Below, in pieces: positions 1-5,322 of a DNA stretch of 11,844 nt (positions are counted from its first letter, which is position 1; each line of letters begins with the position of its first letter). A model generated the notes under the pieces. That model saw nothing but the letters and a program-made list of their open reading frames with translations, did not search any database and was not told the origin of the DNA. A program made the position numbers and the translations under genes. Source of the DNA: Sporisorium sorghi (lineage: Eukaryota > Basidiomycota > Ustilaginomycetes > Ustilaginales > Ustilaginaceae); NCBI GenBank assembly GCA_023212695.1, contig JALCCG010000362.1, positions 1-11,844 on the forward strand, given 5' to 3'.

Positions 1-58
1 TCATGTAGCAGTCTAGTGTTGAATGAATCATTTCAGATGTGATGTTAGGAGGAGGGTT

Positions 59-114
59 ATCCAATGGCTCTGAGGGCCATCCAAAAATGCGAAAATCCAA
101 TGGCCCTCAGAGCC
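59..114. repeat. Inverted repeat (15-bp perfect arms) combined with a 10-bp direct repeat
   Basis: GGCTCTGAGGGCCAT at 66-80 is the exact reverse complement of ATGGCCCTCAGAGCC at 100-114, separated by 19 bases. In addition ATCCAATGGC occurs directly at 59-68 and 95-104. Read together, two copies of ATCCAATGGC-(7 bp)-GCC are present and the 7-bp core (TCTGAGG versus CCTCAGA) is inverted between them. Each copy begins with a CCAAT box. The function is unknown: a transcribed hairpin, a paired regulatory site, or the scar of a template-switch event would all fit. Confidence 0.7.
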
Positions 115-128
115 GGTCAGTTCCACAC

Positions 129-160
129 CTACGTGAATTCCGGATCTACGTGATACACGT
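129..160. promoter_or_regulatory. Cluster of ACGT-core motifs
   Basis: CTACGTGA occurs twice in the same orientation (129-136 and 146-153, 17 bp apart), and a third ACGT core follows at 157-160 within ACACGTTA. ACGT cores are typical of bZIP and bHLH binding sites. The position, 160-190 bp upstream of the PAXX-like start codon, fits a promoter element. Only the repetition is seen; the binding factor is not known. Confidence 0.35.
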
Positions 161-272
161 TAATGCAGGGTCCAATGTCGACGTTCGACTTTTGCTTCTC
201 GACAACGATCCCGCTCCACCCGCAACTCCATCTTCATCCGCGACTCCCAGCATCCAGTAGACAACCCTCACC

Positions 273-320
273 ATGATTTGCTCCGCAAGTGCATTTCTTT
301 ATAGATACTCATCAAGATGA
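273..320 (+). promoter_or_regulatory. Upstream ORF of 15 codons ending in ATGA overlap with the main start
   Basis: An ATG at 273 in a strong context (ACC before ATG, A at -3) opens a 15-codon frame whose TGA stop at 318-320 overlaps the ATG at 317-319 of the PAXX-like gene as ATGA. If the mRNA begins upstream of 273, ribosomes would meet this ATG first and terminate exactly on the main start. This arrangement allows termination-reinitiation and could lower or regulate output. Alternatively, transcription could start after 273, or 273 could be the true start joined to the main frame by an unseen intron. Confidence 0.4.
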
Positions 321-1333
321 ACCAAGTGCTGCGCGAACTTCACGGCCTGCTCACGGTGATAGAGACCGAGCATTCAACGCTGCGCAAATACGTGGTAGCT
401 GTGGAGTACCAACTCCACGATACCGCACCTCGAGCCGATGACGATCTTAAACACGCTGCATCGTCGATCCGGAAGCGTCCAAAGATCGACCTGCTGCAAG
501 GAGCACTGGTCGTCACAGTCGGATGCAACAGTGCGTGGTGGAGCACCACCATCGAAGGAGCCGCGCTCCATGTGCTCGTCACCTCCAACGGACAGGAGAC
601 CCCTTCATCTGCTACTAGCATAGATGCCGCTGATCTCACCGCAGAGCAATGCCAGCCGTTTGCCGACAAGATGCGTACCGCATTTCAAGAGCAAAACATC
701 ATGGTCGGCGTGAAAAAATCCGCTCCCAGCGACCCTCACTCATGGCCATCTATCAAGCTGTACATCGATCCGCAGCACAACCCTATCCGACTCACGCTCT
801 CGCGCCTCGACGACAGACTCGCCCTCGTGCGGAGCACCAACATCGTACTGCGCAGCACACCCTATGCACTGTCCACCAACCGAGCCACAGGCGACGACGG
901 CGAGAGCGCACCCTTGGCGGAGCTGCATGCACTGCAACGCAAACTGGACGCGACACAACAAGCGCTGCGCAAGGAGAGGCACAAGTACCGCTCGCTGCTC
1001 GCCGCGCCGTCTGCTGCGAATGCGCGTGCGGGAAGGAGACCCGTGGTTGGGCTCGGACCGGCGTTGATGTCGGGCGCGTCGCAGCGGTCTCAGGTCGTGG
1101 CTTCGCAGTCGCAAGTGCCGTCGTCGCCTCCGAGGGGAAAGGAGGGGTTGCCGAGCAGCAGCAGTAGTTCGAGTGCGAGGACGGCGGGAGGAGGGCCGAG
1201 CTCGGATGGATTTTCGAGCGATGCTCCCGAGAGGGTGTCGCAGAGGACGCTGTCGTTGGTCAATCCGACGAGGGTGAGGAGGGCGGGTCCTAGTGAGAAT
1301 CAGGGGTTTGTCGGTGACGATGAGGACGACTAG
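317..1333 (+). CDS. PAXX/XRCC4-superfamily protein, candidate non-homologous end-joining factor
   Basis: This 338-residue protein has the order of the XRCC4/XLF/PAXX superfamily. A small beta-rich head comes first: a strand near 22-33, then LVVTVGCNSAWWSTTI at 64-79, which recalls the SxW strand of XRCC4 and PAXX, then a helix near 108-125 (FADKMRTAFQEQNI) and strands at 145-180. A short coiled coil follows (about 199-228, LAELHALQRKLDATQQALRK). A Ser/Gly-rich disordered linker (about 230-308) leads to a conserved-looking tail, SLVNPTRVRR then ENQGFVGDDEDD (313-338), resembling the human PAXX C-terminus (SLINPGFKSKK then GVDFDE), which binds Ku. Such proteins act in the nucleus at DNA double-strand breaks with Ku and ligase IV. 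It is longer than human PAXX (about 204 residues). The start is the first ATG that keeps the first head strand, with A at -3. An XRCC4 or XLF orthologue remains possible; the superfamily call is surer than the subfamily. Confidence 0.6.
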   Translation: MNQVLRELHGLLTVIETEHSTLRKYVVAVEYQLHDTAPRADDDLKHAASSIRKRPKIDLLQGALVVTVGCNSAWWSTTIEGAALHVLVTSNGQETPSSATSIDAADLTAEQCQPFADKMRTAFQEQNIMVGVKKSAPSDPHSWPSIKLYIDPQHNPIRLTLSRLDDRLALVRSTNIVLRSTPYALSTNRATGDDGESAPLAELHALQRKLDATQQALRKERHKYRSLLAAPSAANARAGRRPVVGLGPALMSGASQRSQVVASQSQVPSSPPRGKEGLPSSSSSSSARTAGGGPSSDGFSSDAPERVSQRTLSLVNPTRVRRAGPSENQGFVGDDEDD

Positions 1334-1341
1334 AAACGATG

Positions 1342-1391
1342 ATTTTTATTTTTTATTTTATTTTATTTTTTATTTTTTTTTTTTCGTTTTT
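1342..1391. repeat. T-rich low-complexity tract (poly dA:dT)
   Basis: About 50 bases directly after the PAXX-like stop consist almost only of T with an A every 4-7 bases, ending in a run of 12 T (1373-1384). Smaller T runs follow near 1427-1436 and 1483-1490. Such tracts exclude nucleosomes and are common in fungal promoters, so it may serve the MPP6-like gene at 1561. It could also belong to the 3' UTR of the preceding gene. Confidence 0.6.
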
Positions 1392-1560
1392 ATACGAACG
1401 ATTTTTGCAGCCTTCTTTTGTCGATTTCTTTTTTTGGCGGCAAAATATTTTGTCTGAGCGTCTCAGAAAAAAGCTCGACAATTTTTTTTGCTCGCCAACG
1501 GTTCTTCATCCTCACCATCACCATCACTTCGACATCTCGACCACACACCAGCACTCACTC

Positions 1561-2295
1561 ATGTCGCTACCACCCGGTCGATCGGCCACAGTCACCTCTC
1601 TCAGTGGGCGCGTGAATGCGCTCAAGTTTATGCAACGTGCCTCTCCCTCCAACACCCCGACCAAACCTACACCGTCGTCGTCACGCACGCCACTCGCCTC
1701 GCCCTCCACGTCTTCAGCCGCTCTGGGCTCTCCATCCCCCTCCCTTCCCGCATCGCCGCTCGGAGGTGCTGCCGCGGACGAGGAGCAGTGGACGCTATCC
1801 CCCGCTGCGATTGCCAAGCTTCGCGCGAAAGCGTCGCGGAGTGAAAAGGTGGAGCGAAAAGGTCCGGCGATCTCGCAAGAGGCTGGATTCGACGCTTGGC
1901 TCATCACGCGCGAAAAGGAAGTAGCAGGTGAGGTGAAAGAGAGCAGGACGAGTCAACGGCAGACGTTTGGCAAGTTGGGCAAGCAGAAGCAAGAGGCGGA
2001 GGACGAAGAACAGCAGGATTCCAACAAGAAGCGCTCGAGAGCGCAGCACGACGACGAACAAGCCGGGCTGGAGCCAGACTTTGACTCGGAACACAGCGAG
2101 GAGGACAAGCCAAAGGGCTTTATAAAACCCGGCTCCCTCTCGAAGAAGAGCAAGAAAGGAGGCAGCAACGACAAGCAGCACGAAAGCCCTTCGGCGAAAA
2201 AAGCCAAACGGGCAGGCACGAAAAAGGACCAAGACAAGGTCGTCTTCGCGCGCAAACGTGGCGGTAAACTGGGCATCTCCGGCGGCGGTCGATAA
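1561..2295 (+). CDS. MPP6: MPP6-like nuclear RNA exosome cofactor (M-phase phosphoprotein 6 family)
   Basis: A 244-residue, highly charged and mostly disordered protein. The N-terminus carries LSGRVNALKFMQR (14-26), matching the LSxNLxxMKFMQR signature at the start of MPP6/MPHOSPH6. DEEQWTL (73-79) resembles the following acidic-Trp segment (SEEHWYL in human). A central GFDAWLITREK segment (109-119) and a Lys/Arg-rich tail with KKRSR (156-160), KKAKR (213-217) and ARKRGGK (230-236) suggest nucleolar/nuclear targeting and RNA binding. In known systems MPP6 tethers the helicase Mtr4 to the exosome core through Rrp40 for rRNA and snRNA processing. The frame stays open upstream to an ATG at 1339, but that stretch translates the T-rich tract into poly-Phe/Ile, so 1561 is the better start. 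Its context is weak (C at -3, T at +4). GPI2 follows after only 15 nt. Confidence 0.75.
   Translation: MSLPPGRSATVTSLSGRVNALKFMQRASPSNTPTKPTPSSSRTPLASPSTSSAALGSPSPSLPASPLGGAAADEEQWTLSPAAIAKLRAKASRSEKVERKGPAISQEAGFDAWLITREKEVAGEVKESRTSQRQTFGKLGKQKQEAEDEEQQDSNKKRSRAQHDDEQAGLEPDFDSEHSEEDKPKGFIKPGSLSKKSKKGGSNDKQHESPSAKKAKRAGTKKDQDKVVFARKRGGKLGISGGGR
2121..2127 (+). promoter_or_regulatory. TATAAAA box inside the MPP6 coding sequence, candidate GPI2 core promoter
   Basis: A perfect TATAAAA lies 184 bp upstream of the GPI2 ATG. In the MPP6 frame it spans TTT-ATA-AAA (residues 187-189, FIK) and uses the only ATA isoleucine codon of that gene; the other isoleucines use ATC or ATT. No ATG occurs between this box and the GPI2 start, so a transcript starting about 30 bp downstream would have a clean leader of roughly 150 nt. 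It is a candidate only, since TATAAAA can arise by chance. Confidence 0.4.
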
Positions 2296-2310
2296 CGCTC
2301 TCAAAGCAAC

Positions 2311-3273
2311 ATGTCCACTTTCATTACATCCGGTCTCACTTCTGGAGACGACAAGGCAGTGGCATTCGAAAAAGTGCTCTGGCGCAAACAGCCGTTCGCA
2401 GACAACTTTGTACCTCCGACATTCCTCTCCGACCTGCGCACCAACTCGCAAGTGGTTCTGCCGACTTTTACCGAGCTGGTAACGGCGTCACTGCGCATCT
2501 CGACGCGCTTTCTGTGCGTGTGTCTATTCGCGCTGCTCTTCGTGCACCTGCACCTGGGCACGCTCGACGCCGAGGTGCTCCTCATCGCCGCCATCACCAC
2601 ATTCAGCCTGCTGGCGCTCTTCACGCGCGGTAGCGATGCAACACACCGCGCCACGGGTCGGCGTAAAGCGGTCGGCGGCGTGCTGAGCAAAACCATCCTC
2701 GCGCTGGTTCTGCTAGCCGTCTCGCCCGTGCTCCGGACACTCACGGAATCGACCACCTCGGACAGCATCTGGGCTTTGGCCGTCGCGCTGTTTGCGCTGC
2801 ACCTCACGCTCGCCGACTACTCTTCACGAAGGGGCAAGAGGCTGAGCGCGACGCTCTCGTTTAATGCGGCGATATCGGCAGGGGTGGTGCTGGCATCGCG
2901 CCTGGAAACGGATGGCGAGAGCTTTACATTGTTGGTTCTGGCGCTGCTGCTGTTCGCGCCTTCGCCTGCGTCGAGGCAGGAAGGTGCAGGGCGGAGCAAG
3001 GAGGTGCGAGTGTTTGTGGCGGTGTATGGCGCGTGCATGGCTGCGGCGGGGTTGTTTGGAGGGCGAGCGGAGGAAGCAGGAGGAGGGCGGTGGTGGTGGG
3101 TGACGGTGGCAGGGTGGATCAATGTAGTCGTGGGCTTTGTGTCGGTGGTATGCCCGTGGTGGATCGTCCATGCGCAGCGGTGGAAGATGGAGATCAAGGG
3201 ACCTTGGGACCCCGCTGAACCCGTGCTTTCGTCGGCTTCACAGCCATCACACATGCAGAACAAACCCTCATAA
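2311..3273 (+). CDS. GPI2: GPI2 / PIG-C, subunit of the GPI-GlcNAc transferase complex
   Basis: A 320-residue polytopic membrane protein. It opens with the family signature KVLWRKQPFADNFVPPTFL (21-39; consensus W+xQPFxDNYVPxxFL) and ends with the equally typical WKMEIKGPWDPAEP (291-304). Between them are about eight hydrophobic segments (near 64-82, 86-104, 123-141, 152-168, 180-196, 204-217, 232-249, 262-283). The complex sits in the ER membrane and transfers GlcNAc from UDP-GlcNAc to phosphatidylinositol, the first step of GPI-anchor synthesis; this subunit is non-catalytic. Length is close to that of other fungal Gpi2 proteins. The start has A at -3 and lies 15 nt after the MPP6 stop, so its promoter or leader must overlap the MPP6 coding region. 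The 3' half switches to G-rich codons, and the end faces EXO5 across 43 bp. Confidence 0.92.
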   Translation: MSTFITSGLTSGDDKAVAFEKVLWRKQPFADNFVPPTFLSDLRTNSQVVLPTFTELVTASLRISTRFLCVCLFALLFVHLHLGTLDAEVLLIAAITTFSLLALFTRGSDATHRATGRRKAVGGVLSKTILALVLLAVSPVLRTLTESTTSDSIWALAVALFALHLTLADYSSRRGKRLSATLSFNAAISAGVVLASRLETDGESFTLLVLALLLFAPSPASRQEGAGRSKEVRVFVAVYGACMAAAGLFGGRAEEAGGGRWWWVTVAGWINVVVGFVSVVCPWWIVHAQRWKMEIKGPWDPAEPVLSSASQPSHMQNKPS

Positions 3274-3316
3274 GATCAAACCGATTAAAGATCTGCATTG
3301 CACCGTGGTTGTCCGC

Positions 3317-5107
3317 TCACCAAGCCACAAGGTTGCCAGCGGCATCGCGAACCTGGATCGCGTCGTAGTCGAGCGTCGTCCAGAAGTCCCCATCCTCCTC
3401 TTCACTCTCATCCTCAACCAGTTGTGAGTCTGTCGCCACCTCGACCTTTGCCACCGCTGTCGGCAGCTGCCGCCGCTCCGCCTGTTTGGCGCGACTAGCG
3501 CGCCACTCGCAGCCCTGCATCCACTCGCACGTCCAGCAGCGCCGCGTCTGGTCCGGCGGCACACCCTCTAACGCGCGCTGGCCGCGCCACATGCGGATGG
3601 TGTGTTGCAGGTGTGCATCGAGCGCGTCTGGGTCATGGGTGAAGGTCACTGTGCCTATGATGTTCGCGTCTGCCTGGGGCGGTGAGGTGGGTGGGGAGGA
3701 AGAGCGGTTGCGGCGCGGTGTGGTCGGTGGAGTGGAGAGCGTCTGCGAGATGGCGTGCTGTGCGTCGTTCCTGCCCTCGAGCGCGTCGAGCGATTGCTTT
3801 TGCGTCGAGTCCGCTTCGACGGGGGCAGCTTCGTCGTCGAAGGTACGATCTGCTGTTGAGTCAGCGTCAGTGCTCGCTGTGACGAGGGTGTCGAGCGTGA
3901 CCTGCCGTGCCTCGTTCTCTCCTTTCCGATCTGACGCCGCCTTCTTCTTGCGCTTGCCCCGCCTGCGCTGCACCTGCCTTCGATACGTCAGCGCCAACTG
4001 ATCCTGTATCACCCCCACCTTCCCCTCATTCCCACTACCCCTCCCCGCATCCGCAATCAACCCCCTCAACCCCTCCTCCAACAGCAACCTTATATGATGC
4101 AACGTGCACACATCGGCATCGTGCCGCGCCACGAACAGCGCCAGATCCATGCCCCAGCTCTCGCACAGCGGCTGGGCATCGCGCACAAACGACGACGAGA
4201 GCGGCTGGTGCGGGTCCAGATCGAGTGCGGCGAATGTGTGCGGCCAGTCCATGGGTGTCGCGTTGGGGTCGAAGGAGTGAGGTGTGGGTGAAGGAAGGGC
4301 GCCGAGAAGTAGACCGTCGAGGAGGCGTTTGTACGTCATGCACTGCATGCGTGCGCTGTACTGGTCTTCCGGAGCTGGTAGCCAGGACGAGATGCGCGTT
4401 TTGGTGTCCGAGAGGAAGTAGGCCCATCGCGGTTCGGGTTTGGGTTCGGGGGGTTGGGATTGTGGGGAGCCGAAGAAGGCGGTTAGGGGACGAGCTGCGT
4501 CGCTGCTGGTGTTCTTTTTGGGGCTGGTGGATCTGCGCAGTTGATGCTTCTTCCACTCGTCCTGATTCGCCCACGTCTTGCCCTTTTCCCTACTACCCTC
4601 CAACGCACGCTTCTCGATCTCGTCAATCACGCCCATCACAAGCACCCCATCTATCCACCCGCACACAGGCACCTCGCGCACACACGCCTTGCCTTTCCCC
4701 GGCCGCATCACCACCAGCCCCTGCACATCGCACCACAGATTCAACAACCGCAGCGCCCACGCATCCTCCCTCGTCTGCGTCTCCACCACCACTTGCTCCC
4801 CTGCAACCTCGCGCTCCAACACCGTGTGCACCGCTTTCCCCGCTTGGAGTGTGTTTTCTTTCTGCACGACCAGTTGCGGGGATGCAGCGAGTGTTTGACC
4901 GGCCTCAGTGGTGATGGTCGCAGGTCGTTGCGAGGGTGGGAGATGCGAGAGGGAGAGGATGCCGTATTGGTAGTTGTACTCGCACCATGACGGGCCGACG
5001 AGGTCCGAGACCGAGAGGTAGCCTTTGCGTGCAAAGTGGTCCGGGAGGGAGGTGGGTGGTGGTTTGCGGGGTCGCGAGGGGCGGTGTTGGGTGGTGGCGT
5101 CGGTCAT
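3317..5107 (-). CDS. EXO5: Exonuclease V (EXO5/DEM1), Fe-S single-strand DNA exonuclease
   Basis: A 596-residue PD-(D/E)XK nuclease of the EXO5 family. LSVSDLVGPSWCEYNYQYG (31-49) is the N-terminal signature, with the first cluster cysteine C42. AGKAVHTVLE (89-98) contains the conserved His. GVIDEIE (159-165) gives catalytic D162, and LSDTKTR (232-238) gives D234 and K236. C524, C527 and C533 in RRCWTCEWMQGCEW complete a 4Fe-4S site. The enzyme degrades single-stranded DNA from its ends and acts in mitochondria or in nuclear repair, depending on the species. Two disordered insertions are present: 166-226, holding a PIP-box-like LTAFFGSP (208-215), and about 378-482, holding RRRGKRKKK (381-389), a likely nuclear signal. 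The basic, proline-rich N-terminus could also target mitochondria. The start has A at -3. The gene shares a 215-bp promoter region with the divergent gene at 5323. Its codon choice flips repeatedly between C-ending and G-ending. Confidence 0.92.
   Translation of the reverse strand: MTDATTQHRPSRPRKPPPTSLPDHFARKGYLSVSDLVGPSWCEYNYQYGILSLSHLPPSQRPATITTEAGQTLAASPQLVVQKENTLQAGKAVHTVLEREVAGEQVVVETQTREDAWALRLLNLWCDVQGLVVMRPGKGKACVREVPVCGWIDGVLVMGVIDEIEKRALEGSREKGKTWANQDEWKKHQLRRSTSPKKNTSSDAARPLTAFFGSPQSQPPEPKPEPRWAYFLSDTKTRISSWLPAPEDQYSARMQCMTYKRLLDGLLLGALPSPTPHSFDPNATPMDWPHTFAALDLDPHQPLSSSFVRDAQPLCESWGMDLALFVARHDADVCTLHHIRLLLEEGLRGLIADAGRGSGNEGKVGVIQDQLALTYRRQVQRRRGKRKKKAASDRKGENEARQVTLDTLVTASTDADSTADRTFDDEAAPVEADSTQKQSLDALEGRNDAQHAISQTLSTPPTTPRRNRSSSPPTSPPQADANIIGTVTFTHDPDALDAHLQHTIRMWRGQRALEGVPPDQTRRCWTCEWMQGCEWRASRAKQAERRQLPTAVAKVEVATDSQLVEDESEEEDGDFWTTLDYDAIQVRDAAGNLVAW
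5043..5091 (+). other. G-run cluster, possible G-quadruplex, in the first codons of EXO5
   Basis: The + strand, which is the template strand of EXO5, has G runs at 43-45, 47-49, 54-56, 68-71, 78-81 and 89-91 (add 5000), i.e. six runs of three or four G within 49 bases. This can satisfy a G-quadruplex pattern with one longer loop. It overlies EXO5 residues of the proline-rich N-terminus (CCN codons), which may be the simple reason for it. Confidence 0.4.
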
Positions 5108-5322
5108 GTTGATGTTTGTGGGAGCATGTTGCGTGGATGTCTGGTCGACGATGGAGGTCGACGATCAAGGTTCAGACAGACTTTGGCTCAGCACCAAAAG
5201 GGTCCAAAATTCGGCGAATTCAACGCAAAAAAGAACGGCGAATTGGATTTTTGTTCTTCTTTTGGTGTCACTCGACATCTTCTCGTCCTTCCATCAACAT
5301 CACCATCAGGACCACTCACAAG
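5108..5322. promoter_or_regulatory. Shared divergent promoter of EXO5 and the gene at 5323
   Basis: The 215 bp between two head-to-head start codons must hold both promoters. It contains GGTCGACGAT twice (5143-5152 and 5156-5165), a perfect 13-bp inverted repeat AATTCGGCGAATT (5208-5220) and a second CGGCGAATT (5236-5244), 24 bp downstream of the first copy. No clear TATA box is seen on either strand. The repeated CGGCGAATT elements are the best candidates for a factor-binding site. In-frame extension of the + gene into this region (from 5116) reads through these repeats and looks artificial. Confidence 0.6.

Larger units (their letters stand above)
1..316. other. Upstream intergenic region of the PAXX-like gene
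   Basis: No convincing protein gene is visible. A 73-codon frame at 39-260 has no recognisable domain, an ordinary length for chance in GC-rich DNA, and runs through the repeat pair and the ACGT cluster, so I treat it as non-coding. The region holds a hairpin with a flipped core (59-114), three CCAAT pentamers (61-65, 97-101, 172-176), three ACGT cores (131-160) and a short upstream ORF (273-320). It probably contains the promoter and leader of the gene starting at 317, and perhaps the 3' end of a gene outside the window. Confidence 0.5.

Noticed and set aside
39..260. 73-codon frame upstream of the PAXX-like gene
   Set aside because: No domain, spans the repeat pair and ACGT cluster, length expected by chance.
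1339..1560. N-terminal extension of the MPP6-like protein from the ATG at 1339
   Set aside because: It would translate the T-rich tract into poly-Phe/Ile and has no counterpart in the family; the MPP6 signature lies just after the ATG at 1561.
3907..4914. 335-codon + strand frame antisense to EXO5
   Set aside because: It is low-complexity (Pro/Ser/Thr/Arg-rich), has no domain, and follows from the G/C-ending codons of EXO5, whose catalytic motifs prove the - strand frame.
317..5107. A DNA-repair gene cluster (PAXX-like plus EXO5)
   Set aside because: Two unrelated genes (MPP6-like and GPI2) lie between them on the other strand arrangement, and no shared motif was found, so proximity alone does not show a functional cluster.
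5116..5322. 69-residue N-terminal extension of the unknown + strand gene
   Set aside because: Runs through the promoter repeats and contains no conserved-looking segment; the ATG at 5323 has a better context.
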